Shown: in pieces, positions 17,424-24,967 of the stretch
Layout of the letters: each line of letters begins with the position of its first letter
How positions within the stretch are numbered: the first letter of the stretch is position 1
Assembly (NCBI RefSeq): GCF_029223585.1
Contig: NZ_CP119424.1
Coordinates: 1-64,000 of the forward strand
DNA length: 64,000 nt
Reading direction: 5' to 3'
Origin: Photobacterium sp. DA100
GTDB lineage: Bacteria > Pseudomonadota > Gammaproteobacteria > Enterobacterales > Vibrionaceae
Notes under the pieces: generated by a model
Databases searched by the model: none
The model's input: only the letters and a program-made list of their open reading frames with translations
Told to the model about the DNA's origin: nothing
Program-made: the position numbers and the translations under genes

Positions 17424-17557
17424 AGTGCTCTCTTTGCTTATGCCAATCATTGCATTCGATGACTGGGCTGTTGCGATTTATAGTTAAAAATCTTATGTGG
17501 CGAATTTTATGTGTTATTGAGCGATAAAACTGTGATCAAAATCCATTTAAGAAAAAA

Positions 17558-17576
17558 ATGAAACGTGATTTTGTTT
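17558..17576. promoter_or_regulatory. KdgR-like operator upstream of the symporter
   Basis: ATGAAACGTGATTTTGTTT, a weaker match, about 135 bases before the symporter start. Confidence 0.45.
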
Positions 17577-17748
17577 TTGTTGGTGGTGTTGTTTCGTATG
17601 TGTTTTTTGATAGTCATTTAATAACAACGGCTTAGCCGTTTAAGGTTTTAAAGCTGTTGAAATATGCGAACTTAAGTTCTTTTTCTTGAATGTGATCTTA
17701 CTTGTTTTTTGCGTAAATTTTACCAATGGCCTTGCTGTTTGTGTATAA

Positions 17749-17767
17749 TTGAAACACTGGTTCATAA
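17749..17767. promoter_or_regulatory. KdgR-like operator at the heparinase-family lyase gene
   Basis: TTGAAACACTGGTTCATAA ends about 15 bases before the ATG at 17782, so bound repressor would cover the transcript start or leader. TGTGATCTTA (17691-17700), a possible CRP half-site, lies upstream. Confidence 0.65.
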
Positions 17768-17781
17768 AAAGCGGGTGTTTC

Positions 17782-19779
17782 ATGCTTCAGTTTTCTAGCG
17801 AAGAAATGACTAAGATCAAAACCAAGGATTGCTCAGCGATCATTGATAATTTGATCCAGAACAATCAGACAGTTTTGACATCGGAGACCTTGGTTCCGCC
17901 AGATTCACGGGCGACATGGAATTTATACTATTTCTGTCCAGAACACGGTGTTCGCCTTGATTGGCAACGTAATAGTCCGTTGGAGCATTGTTGTCCGGTA
18001 GACGGTAAGGTATTTACCGGCGAACCGTACGATGGCGCATGGTGGCGCTGGCTTAATGGGCTAAACTCCAAAGCCTGTAATGAACTGGGGCTACTGTGGC
18101 ACTTGACGGGTGAACAACAATATTTGGCTAAAGTTCGTGATATTTTGATGGCCTATGCGGATCATTACCCCGACTACGAAGAGCACGGCGGTATCCCGTA
18201 CAATGGTCCAGGTAAAGCTAATGCCCAGACCTTGTGTGAAGCCAACTGCCATATGGACTTTGCCCGTGGCTATGACTTTGTTCGGGAAGCGCTGACAGAA
18301 GCAGAGCGTGGTCACATCGAACAGAACTTGTTGCGTGAAGGGGCGGAGTTCATGATGCAGCACCGCAGTGATCAGCTCCATAACCACGAAATGAAGATCA
18401 GCTCAACTATTGGTGTGATTGGTTTGTTGCTTGATGAGCAGCGGTTTATTGATTTTGCTGTAAATAGCCCCTACGGTCTTCGCTATCAGTTGGAGCATGG
18501 TATTATCGGCGAAGGACTGTGGTTCGAAGGTTCTATCCATTATCACTATTACGCGTTGCAGGCTCTTATGGGCTACGAGATGATGGCGCGTGGCAGTGAG
18601 TATTCGCTAAAAGATCATCCTAGTTTTTTCCAGATGCTCGCTTTTCCACTGCAGCTCGTGCAGATCGATGGCCGTTTCCCTCGCTTGAACGATTGCATTG
18701 CCGGTCAGGAAGTCCTTACTCACTCTCACTTGTTCGAATACGCCTACAGTGAATTCAAACATCCACTGTTTGCTTCAGCGCTGGCGAGTATTTATCAAAA
18801 CAAGAGCCGGGACAATATCGATGCCTTGCTTTACGGTGTCGAGGAGCTGCCGGCTGCTGAGCCTTTGGCAACCCAGCCAATCCATGCGCCGGGCGTTGGG
18901 ATAACTATCTGCAAAGATCAGCAGCGCAGCAATATGCTGCTGGTTAAGCACACTCCGTATGGCGGCGAGCATGATCACTATGATCGGTTAGGTATTATCA
19001 TCTGCCGTGACGGCAAGGAAATTTTGCCGGATCTGGGTACAACTGGGTACGGTGCCGAGCTGCATTATGGTTATTATAAAAATACCGTGACCCACAATAC
19101 CCTTGCGGTTAATCAGCAAAACCAGCCACCGGCAATACCGCAGGTACTGAGCTTCGAAGAGCATGATGGTGTCACTTGCCTCGATACTATTGTCGATTGG
19201 TCTAAAGCCCACCCAGGCTTGGACAGCCATACGCTGGTTCAGTGGGATGAAGATGCCTACCGGGACGTTACTTTCCGCCGTAGCGTGATTTGGCTCGGCC
19301 ATACGGCGATTGAAATCAACCAGGTAGAAAACCCGCACGCCCAGCAACTGGATTTAGTCTGGCATGTGCGCGGCCAGCATCAGGTACATCCGGCCGCAGT
19401 TGAGTGCGACAACCCATTGCAGGGGCCGCTTGCACGTATGACCGACTGCAAGGTGCAACCCGTATCTGGCGTATCAGCACAGCAGTTTGACATTGAAGGG
19501 CAAGCGCCATACCACTGCTATGTTGTTGCGCAAGGGGAGCTGCTGACCGGGCAAGCGCCGGATAACCCTGCAACTAGCAACCTGTCTTACATGCTGTTGA
19601 GAAGTAAGAATACCCACTACAAAGCCGCGGTGATCCATGATCTGGATAGTGCTCGACCACTCGAAAATGTCGATGTCCAATGGGTCGGAGACAGTGCCTA
19701 TATCAGCCTGAGCCGGGGCGGTGAAGCGCATTCAATCAAAGTGGCTTTTTCAGCCAACGGAATGCAGTATCAATCCTAG
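17782..19779 (+). CDS. Heparinase II/III-family polysaccharide lyase of unknown substrate
   Basis: A 665-residue protein without a signal peptide, so probably cytoplasmic. The N-terminal alpha-toroid holds LHNHEMKIS (His near 202) and EGSIHYHYYALQ (Tyr near 256). The C-terminal beta-sandwich holds GGEHDHYDRLG (His near 397). This His/Tyr/His set is the catalytic arrangement of heparinase II and related PL12/PL15/PL17/PL21 lyases. The start is uncertain: ATG 17806 (MTKIKTK) is an alternative. The KdgR-like box and neighbours place it in pectin or uronate breakdown, perhaps on unsaturated oligouronides or alginate-like pieces. I could not assign it to a named family. Confidence 0.8.
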   Translation: MLQFSSEEMTKIKTKDCSAIIDNLIQNNQTVLTSETLVPPDSRATWNLYYFCPEHGVRLDWQRNSPLEHCCPVDGKVFTGEPYDGAWWRWLNGLNSKACNELGLLWHLTGEQQYLAKVRDILMAYADHYPDYEEHGGIPYNGPGKANAQTLCEANCHMDFARGYDFVREALTEAERGHIEQNLLREGAEFMMQHRSDQLHNHEMKISSTIGVIGLLLDEQRFIDFAVNSPYGLRYQLEHGIIGEGLWFEGSIHYHYYALQALMGYEMMARGSEYSLKDHPSFFQMLAFPLQLVQIDGRFPRLNDCIAGQEVLTHSHLFEYAYSEFKHPLFASALASIYQNKSRDNIDALLYGVEELPAAEPLATQPIHAPGVGITICKDQQRSNMLLVKHTPYGGEHDHYDRLGIIICRDGKEILPDLGTTGYGAELHYGYYKNTVTHNTLAVNQQNQPPAIPQVLSFEEHDGVTCLDTIVDWSKAHPGLDSHTLVQWDEDAYRDVTFRRSVIWLGHTAIEINQVENPHAQQLDLVWHVRGQHQVHPAAVECDNPLQGPLARMTDCKVQPVSGVSAQQFDIEGQAPYHCYVVAQGELLTGQAPDNPATSNLSYMLLRSKNTHYKAAVIHDLDSARPLENVDVQWVGDSAYISLSRGGEAHSIKVAFSANGMQYQS

Positions 19780-19810
19780 CATTGCTGATTTAATGAAAGG
19801 GTAGTTTTTG

Positions 19811-19837
19811 AAGCCAGCACAAAAGTGCTGGCTTTTT
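19811..19837 (+). terminator. Terminator after the heparinase-family lyase
   Basis: AAGCCAGCAC/GTGCTGGCTT plus T4-T6, between converging genes. Confidence 0.85.
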
Positions 19838-20713
19838 TCATCCTTTCCCCCTCTCTCTAAATGCTGAGGCGGTGATACCCGCGTTTTTGCGGAAGAAGCG
19901 GGCGAAGTAGGCTGGATCGGTAAATCCTAGCTCGTAGCCGATCTCTGAAATTGATAATGCGGTAAGGAGAAGTAAGCGCCGGGCTTCCTGCATGACCCGT
20001 TCTGTGATTAATTTTTTTGAAGACAGGCCGCTGACTCTACGGCAAATATCATTGAGTCGAGAAGTCGTCAGACCTATCTGTTCGGCATACTGGGGAAGCG
20101 CTTGGTGAGACTTGTAATGCTCTTCAATCAGTTGGTTGAACAGGTTGAAGACACTAACATCACTACAGCGATAACTAGTCGTAGCCTGCTGGTTATTGGC
20201 GTAACGCATTATTTCTATCAGGATTAATTGTAGCCAGCAAAGGCTGGCAGACTCTGCCATGAACTGCTGATGTTCCGACTCTTTTTCGAGCATTTCAAAT
20301 AACGTCTCCAGTGGAGATGAGTTTGGCAAAGCAATACAAAAGGGTTGCATGGCCGTAGAGGCGATATCATTGCGGCCAATTTCGATATCCAATAATCGCC
20401 AAACCAACTGCTGGCTCGCGGTAATAACAAAACCGCTGGCATGATCATCGGTGACAAAAGAGTGGGGCACGGTGGGAGGGGTGAAAAATAAGGTTTTTCC
20501 ATGCATTGAGTAGTGGGATTGATCCAGCAGCACATGGGTATTGCCTTCCAGAATACAGTGGATTTGGTAATAGCGGTCGTGGTAATGCGTTGGCATGTTG
20601 CGACCAAAAAATACGGCCAAGCTATTTAGTCGCTCAAGGTGAAACTCGTTATCGCTGTAACGCGTGTCATAAACTTTACCAATGTTTAGGTTGGGGATTT
20701 TAAGTGCTTCCAT
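19838..20713 (-). CDS. AraC-family regulator, HpaA-like
   Basis: A 291-residue regulator. The cupin-like N-terminal ligand domain (MPTHYHDRYYQIHCILEG, TPPTVPHSFVTDD) and C-terminal double helix-turn-helix (LSISEIGYELGFTDPAYFARFFRKNAG region, about residues 245-275) resemble HpaA, the activator of 4-hydroxyphenylacetate hydroxylase genes. It is divergent from the hydroxylase oxygenase at 20895, with a shared upstream region of about 180 bases, so it most likely controls that gene in response to an aromatic acid. Confidence 0.8.
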   Translation of the reverse strand: MEALKIPNLNIGKVYDTRYSDNEFHLERLNSLAVFFGRNMPTHYHDRYYQIHCILEGNTHVLLDQSHYSMHGKTLFFTPPTVPHSFVTDDHASGFVITASQQLVWRLLDIEIGRNDIASTAMQPFCIALPNSSPLETLFEMLEKESEHQQFMAESASLCWLQLILIEIMRYANNQQATTSYRCSDVSVFNLFNQLIEEHYKSHQALPQYAEQIGLTTSRLNDICRRVSGLSSKKLITERVMQEARRLLLLTALSISEIGYELGFTDPAYFARFFRKNAGITASAFRERGKG

Positions 20714-20894
20714 AGCATGACCTTCCGTTTTTTGATTTTATTATAGTAGTGATAGTTAACATGTTATCTAAATCGGCGAAAAGTACAACCGAACGCCTGT
20801 AACATCCATTTAACACGCTGTGGTCATTTTCCATAATGAATGCAAAGAAGCCGCGAACAAGAAACGGCTGGCTCACAATCAAAAGGAACTGGAC

Positions 20895-22064
20895 ATGAAG
20901 CGACCGAATCCCCTGCTAGAAAAAATGCAAGCTATTTTGCCGACTATTGCTGCCAATGCGGCTCAAGCTGAGCTTGACCGCACCCCACCCGAAGAGAATA
21001 TCCGACTATTGCGCGAAGTCGGTTTTTTCCGCGCTTTCCAACCGAGGGCCTACGGTGGTTTGGAAATTTCACTGCCAGAGTTTACAGATTGTGTTGCGGC
21101 CTTAGCTGGCGCTTGTGGTGGAACTGCGTGGGGGGCAAGCTTGCTCGCCACTCACAGCCACCAGATGGCAATGTTCTCCAAGCCGGCCCAGGAAGAGTTT
21201 TGGGGGGGGAATCCTGACGCCACAGCTAGCAGCAGTATTGCCCCGTTTGGGCAAACGGAAGAGACCGAGGGCGGGGTGATCTTTAACGGTAATATGCGTT
21301 GGAGCAGCGGTAGCGACCATGCCGACTGGGCTATTCTAGGCTTCAACCGTACCGATGTCAGTGGCAATAAAGTCTATTGTTTCGGTGTGGTGCCGCGTCA
21401 TGAGTACACTATCATTGATGACTGGTATGCAGCAGGCATGCGCTCGAGCGGAACCAAAACCTTGGTGCTCAAAGATGTGTTTATCCCCGAGCATAGAATT
21501 GAAACAGCTAAGGGGATGATGGAAGGGCGTTCTGCGGGGTTTGGTTTGTATCCAGACAGTGACATCTTTTATACCCCTTACCGACCATACTTCGCTTGTG
21601 GTTTTGCCGCAATTAGCTTGGGGATTGCTGAGCGTATGCTGGAGCTCTATAAAGAAAAAACCAAAAACCGGGTACGTGCCTACACCGGTGCCAAGGTGGG
21701 GGCGGCGACACCGGCCTTGATGCGGCTAGCCGAGTCTACCCACCAGGTGGCCGCCGCCCGCGCGTTCCTGGAAAAGACATGGGAAGATCATAAGGATCAC
21801 GGAGAACGTCAAGAATACCCGTCTGCTGAGACCCTAGCCTATTGGCGTACCAATCAGGCTTATGCGGTAAAAATGTGTATCCAGGCAGTTGATCGGTTGT
21901 TTGAAGCGATGGGAGGCATGTCGTGGTTTAACGATAATGAAGCACAGCGATTATTCCGTGATTCCCATATGACGGCTGCCCATGCCTATACCGACTATGA
22001 TGTATGTGCCCAGATTTTAGGCCGCCAGCTCATGGGCTTGGAGCCAGACCCTAGCATGGTTTGA
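20895..22064 (+). CDS. 4-hydroxyphenylacetate 3-hydroxylase, oxygenase component (acyl-CoA-dehydrogenase-fold type)
   Basis: A 389-residue flavin-dependent monooxygenase. It closely follows the C2 oxygenase of the Acinetobacter baumannii two-component enzyme: LEKMQAILPTIAANA, FRAFQPRAYGGLE, SSSIAPFGQTEE, WSSGSDHADW, GFGLYPDSDIFYTPYRPYFACGF and a C-terminus LMGLEPDPSMV nearly identical to what I recall. It uses reduced FMN from a partner reductase to turn 4-hydroxyphenylacetate into homoprotocatechuate. The start ATG 20895 has AAAAGGAAC upstream; the frame is open further 5'. No reductase (C1) or homoprotocatechuate ring-cleavage gene is in the window. Confidence 0.88.
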   Translation: MKRPNPLLEKMQAILPTIAANAAQAELDRTPPEENIRLLREVGFFRAFQPRAYGGLEISLPEFTDCVAALAGACGGTAWGASLLATHSHQMAMFSKPAQEEFWGGNPDATASSSIAPFGQTEETEGGVIFNGNMRWSSGSDHADWAILGFNRTDVSGNKVYCFGVVPRHEYTIIDDWYAAGMRSSGTKTLVLKDVFIPEHRIETAKGMMEGRSAGFGLYPDSDIFYTPYRPYFACGFAAISLGIAERMLELYKEKTKNRVRAYTGAKVGAATPALMRLAESTHQVAAARAFLEKTWEDHKDHGERQEYPSAETLAYWRTNQAYAVKMCIQAVDRLFEAMGGMSWFNDNEAQRLFRDSHMTAAHAYTDYDVCAQILGRQLMGLEPDPSMV

Positions 22065-22083
22065 TAATGGCTTGGTTATGTTC

Positions 22084-22112
22084 AGCCCCCTGTTAGGGGG
22101 CTAGTTTGTTTT
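22084..22112 (+). terminator. Terminator after the hydroxylase oxygenase
   Basis: AGCCCCC-TGTTA-GGGGGCT followed by a T-rich stretch. Confidence 0.7.
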
Positions 22113-22310
22113 AGGGGTATTACATTCAAATTTTGTTGAAGGGAAGATATGGTTCCATTTCTGCTCTTACACCGTTATCACGTTTACGGGATGTGTTTTA
22201 TCTGTGGATATACTTGGCTCTATATTATTAAGCTGTTGTTTTTTTGGTTTTTATTTCTGTTCTCTAATGCGCTGTATCTAATGGAAGCACTGATGCTATG
22301 AAACTGCTTG

Positions 22311-22328
22311 TTGTAAAGCCATTTACAA
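22311..22328. promoter_or_regulatory. Palindrome upstream of the candidate small RNA
   Basis: TTGTAAAGCCATTTACAA, seven-base perfect arms. Its core TGTAA...TTACA recalls the GacA/UvrY/VarA upstream site (TGTAAG-N6-CTTACA), but the spacing is two bases shorter, so this identity is doubtful. It lies about 100 bases upstream of the proposed RNA start. Confidence 0.35.
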
Positions 22329-22430
22329 TCCAATCAACAGGAAAAGAAATATCTGATGATTTTAATCAAAAAAATCAGCAATCACTCAAATATTTTTTGC
22401 ATTACTAAAATTATGTGATAAATTGCTGCC

Positions 22431-22617
22431 ATGATTTGAGAGCATCCATTTGCGAACAAAGTACTATTCTCCTTAGAACGGGGGAGGGTAGTGAAAGGTC
22501 TGTTAATCAACTTGCATGATTGAGACCGGCTGGGGAAACCCAGTAGATATCCTGCTTGGAACCCAGGGTATTAGGAACGGGAAACGGCCCTGAGTGAAAA
22601 CTCAGGGCCTTTTTTCT
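22431..22617 (+). ncRNA. Candidate structured small RNA of about 185 nt
   Basis: No ORF fits. A promoter-like TTGCAT-16-TAAATT lies at 22397-22424. Hairpins follow one another: 22463-22492 (10 bp), 22497-22527 (two-part stem), 22530-22543 (CTGGG/CCCAG with a GGAA-type loop) and 22548-22570 (7 bp, loop containing GGA). A perfect terminator follows at 22586-22616. GGA triplets sit in two loops and in two single-stranded linkers, which resembles CsrA/RsmA-binding RNAs but is not enough to assign. It does not match 6S, tmRNA, RNase P, Spot 42, RyhB or Qrr RNAs as I know them. Confidence 0.55.
22586..22616 (+). terminator. Terminator of the candidate small RNA
   Basis: GGCCCTGAG-TGAAAA-CTCAGGGCC followed by TTTTTTCTT. 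Confidence 0.9.
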
Positions 22618-22649
22618 TATCAAACCATAGCTTGATGGCTCTGGAACAG

Positions 22650-22829
22650 CTACGTATTGGCCGTGTTGTAACGCCGGTTTCGCCCTGCCCAGATTGTGCT
22701 TTCTGCCAAATTTTCAATGGGATTTTCTTCTCTTACCCTACTTCTTCTGCGGCGATGAATACTGCCTTGAGTATTTTTTTGATAGTGGCTGTTAAGCTGC
22801 CGGAGGCTCTTGATATCAGCTAATTTCAT
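22650..22829 (-). CDS. Small basic protein of 59 residues, unrecognised
   Basis: ATG at 22829 is preceded by AGGAGAGAACG, a near-perfect Shine-Dalgarno at 5-7 bases. The protein MKLADIKSLRQLNSHYQ... has a run of arginines (HRRRRSRVR, about residues 25-33) and no signal peptide or membrane helix. It converges on the candidate small RNA. The strong ribosome site is the main support; no family was recognised. Confidence 0.5.
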   Translation of the reverse strand: MKLADIKSLRQLNSHYQKNTQGSIHRRRRSRVREENPIENLAESTIWAGRNRRYNTANT

Positions 22830-23189
22830 CGTTCTCTCCTTAAACAGATACTGATACCAGCATAGTGGTCTTACCTGAATGGAAGTTGACGGGTTTATTC
22901 ATTTAGTTGCATTTGTATCACAAACTTGGGTGGTGGTTCCATTGGGTGGGTGGATGCTTTGTGTGGCGTGAAGCGAAACCGCGAAAAGTGCCTTTTTCAA
23001 CTAAAAGCGCAAAATATTGTAGGGACTGGAAAAAGGGGGGGATAAATGGAGGAAAGTCTTTTTTCCTGTTCTGCTCACCCTTTATTGTTGTTTTATTACA
23101 TGGAAACAAGGAATTAATTTGAGCTTGGTCACACTTTGACGTAGTATTTCGCTGTTTTCTGATAACTAATTACACGATGAGGTCGAAAA
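22830..23189. other. Gene-poor stretch with a probable promoter
   Basis: No convincing gene. TTGACG (23136-23141) and CTGATA (23159-23164), 17 bases apart, form a plausible sigma-70 promoter for the 30-codon ORF that follows. Confidence 0.4.
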
Positions 23190-23282
23190 ATGATTGAGAT
23201 GTTAGCATTAACCCAAATTTTCCTAGCTCGTCAAAAAGCAGAGCAGCAAAAAGCCGAGCAGAAAAAGGCAGATCAACAGTAA
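23190..23282 (+). CDS. Very small protein of 30 residues
   Basis: MIEMLALTQIFLARQKAEQQ... followed by a Lys/Glu/Gln/Ala-rich tail: a short hydrophobic segment then a highly charged helix. GATGAGGTC precedes the ATG, a promoter-like pair lies upstream and a strong terminator lies downstream, so it forms a compact unit. No family is recognised and the function is unknown. Confidence 0.45.
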   Translation: MIEMLALTQIFLARQKAEQQKAEQKKADQQ

Positions 23283-23337
23283 GCTCGCAGCATGGCTTAG
23301 CGGATTACCGGTTTTGACCTAGATGACATGTTGAGAA

Positions 23338-23372
23338 ATAAAAAAGCGGCTTCCACGAAAGCCGCTTTTTTG
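23338..23372. terminator. Bidirectional terminator
   Basis: AAAAAAGCGGCTT-CCACG-AAAGCCGCTTTTTT, between the 30-residue ORF and the DUF2799 lipoprotein gene. Confidence 0.85.
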
Positions 23373-23378
23373 TAGAGG

Positions 23379-23765
23379 CTATTCAGTGTTTAACCAGAGT
23401 TGATCCTGCTCGGCAACATATTCTTTGTAACCGGCTTCCCAACCTTGGATAGCAAGTCTTTCATTTTTAGTATTGAGGCACTGGCCTGTGTATTGTTGAC
23501 CTTTTTTACCGTGTTTGTAGGTTTTGTAAGGTAGGCAGTAATCTTCAATACCTTGTTGGTAGCCAAGGCGATATTCGTTAACCGCTCCTGCCGGCAAATC
23601 GCTGAGTTTTCTAAGTTCGGCCTCGGTGCGAACCAAACGGCCATTTTCACCGTCTTTAACACCAAGCATTTTCCATTGGTTTTCCTTGGCCAGTTCCGTG
23701 TCATAGGACTGGCCGGTACAGGCCGCTAAGCCGAGGACAGCTACAAGAAAAACTAGGTGTTTCAT
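23379..23765 (-). CDS. DUF2799-family lipoprotein
   Basis: A 128-residue predicted lipoprotein. The signal peptide ends in LGLAAC (lipobox Cys near residue 16). The mature part has the features of DUF2799: GxxDGENGR near residue 35, YRLGYQQGIEDYC near residue 66, GQCLN and WEAGYKEYV at the C-terminus. The role is unknown. Single gene with a terminator close to its stop. Confidence 0.75.
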   Translation of the reverse strand: MKHLVFLVAVLGLAACTGQSYDTELAKENQWKMLGVKDGENGRLVRTEAELRKLSDLPAGAVNEYRLGYQQGIEDYCLPYKTYKHGKKGQQYTGQCLNTKNERLAIQGWEAGYKEYVAEQDQLWLNTE

Positions 23766-23865
23766 CGTCTACCTCCGCAAGCAAGTGTGAAATTATCCCC
23801 CGTTAGCGCAAATAGTTGGCTATCTGGCTGCTGGACAGGTCTTACACTTCAATTATATACCCAAT

Positions 23866-23894
23866 AAAAAAACGGGCTTAAAAGCCCGCTTTTT
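23866..23894 (-). terminator. Terminator after the TDT transporter gene
   Basis: CGGGCTT/AAGCCCG stem with TTTTTTATTGGG on the minus strand. Confidence 0.75.
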
Positions 23895-23911
23895 GAATAT
23901 GGTTTCTTGTC

Positions 23912-24904
23912 TCAATTATTAGAAAGCAGCCTTGAGGGCGAGGCCTGAGGCCAGTAGTAGCCCAGGTAGTTCCAGCCCACCCAGAGAACAAGTCCGGTGG
24001 CGACACTCATTTCAAAGATACCCAAACGTTCCAGCCAAGACCAATGCGGGTAATGGATGGCGAACCAATCAGTAAGGCGCTCGAGGGCAACAGCGCTGAT
24101 CACCGATGGAAAGGTGACCGCAGCCAGTGAGGGCTGAAAGCGTTTCTTGAGCAAATAGAAATAGCACAGGTAGACTAGGATCGTCATAGTGATCCCTACC
24201 CCCGCCAAGGCACCGGTCAAGACCGGGTCCGGCTCACTAACATTGAGTAGGTAAGCTGTCAGTGAGAGGTTGACGGGAGCAGCCATGATAGCCAGCGTCG
24301 GCCTTGCTGGCCTAGGCAGCCGCCCGGCAAAGCATAAGCGGTAGAGCACTACGGGCAGCATGAGGAAGTAAATGGCGATACAGGCATCCGTCATCGCCAA
24401 GGCAAAGTCATGATGCCCAAGCTGAGGGCCAGCCAAGGTGCCGCTGATCGCCCCCACCGGGTAGAGAAACCAGCTAGGATACATGTTGGTCAGCCGGAAA
24501 TTTTTGATTTGGCAAAAAAAGAAGAAACCCATCATAAACATATGCAGGGCCAAAGCGGGATACCAAAGCACGCGGGCAACTTCAACATGGATTGATGACA
24601 AATAATCGGATAGCACCAGCATGGTCATTGACATGGGGGCCATTAAGCTGCCGTACAGTGGATGGCGGAGATCTTGAATGAACCGCTTGGGGTTGAGCAG
24701 GTACTTTAGCACAACGGGAAGCAGCAGGATTGCTCCAATCAAGGCCCCTATCCCGCGGTACCAGTTGGCATGATCCGGGAAGTATAGTGACCAGGCCAGG
24801 CCTGTTCCCATGGAGGCTAAAGCCAGCGCGGCTTGGGCTGTGGGTATATGTATCAAAGCATTAGTAAATGCTGGCATTGCGCTAAAAAAACCTCGTCTGG
24901 ACAT
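23912..24904 (-). CDS. TehA/SLAC1-like (TDT family) transporter
   Basis: About 330 residues with ten predicted membrane helices, in the tellurite-resistance/dicarboxylate transporter family. Typical pieces are MPAFTNALIHIPTAQAALALASMGTGLAWSL at the start, KYLLNPKRFIQDLRHPLYGSLMAPM and YPSWFLYPVG. Family members are anion channels or C4-dicarboxylate/sulfite/tellurite exporters; the substrate here is unknown. The start is uncertain: TTG 24967, ATG 24904 and ATG 24877 are all possible and none has a good ribosome site. Confidence 0.75.
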   Translation of the reverse strand: MSRRGFFSAMPAFTNALIHIPTAQAALALASMGTGLAWSLYFPDHANWYRGIGALIGAILLLPVVLKYLLNPKRFIQDLRHPLYGSLMAPMSMTMLVLSDYLSSIHVEVARVLWYPALALHMFMMGFFFFCQIKNFRLTNMYPSWFLYPVGAISGTLAGPQLGHHDFALAMTDACIAIYFLMLPVVLYRLCFAGRLPRPARPTLAIMAAPVNLSLTAYLLNVSEPDPVLTGALAGVGITMTILVYLCYFYLLKKRFQPSLAAVTFPSVISAVALERLTDWFAIHYPHWSWLERLGIFEMSVATGLVLWVGWNYLGYYWPQASPSRLLSNN

Positions 24905-24967
24905 AAAACAATCGGGAGACGGGCATTCTACACTAGTTTCGGGGACGGGCGGCGTGGAGTGGATCAA

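Noticed and set aside
22431..22617. Riboswitch (cobalamin, GEMM, TPP, lysine, glycine types) as the identity of the structured RNA
   Set aside because: None of the conserved cores I know is present, and no gene follows on the + strand after the terminator.
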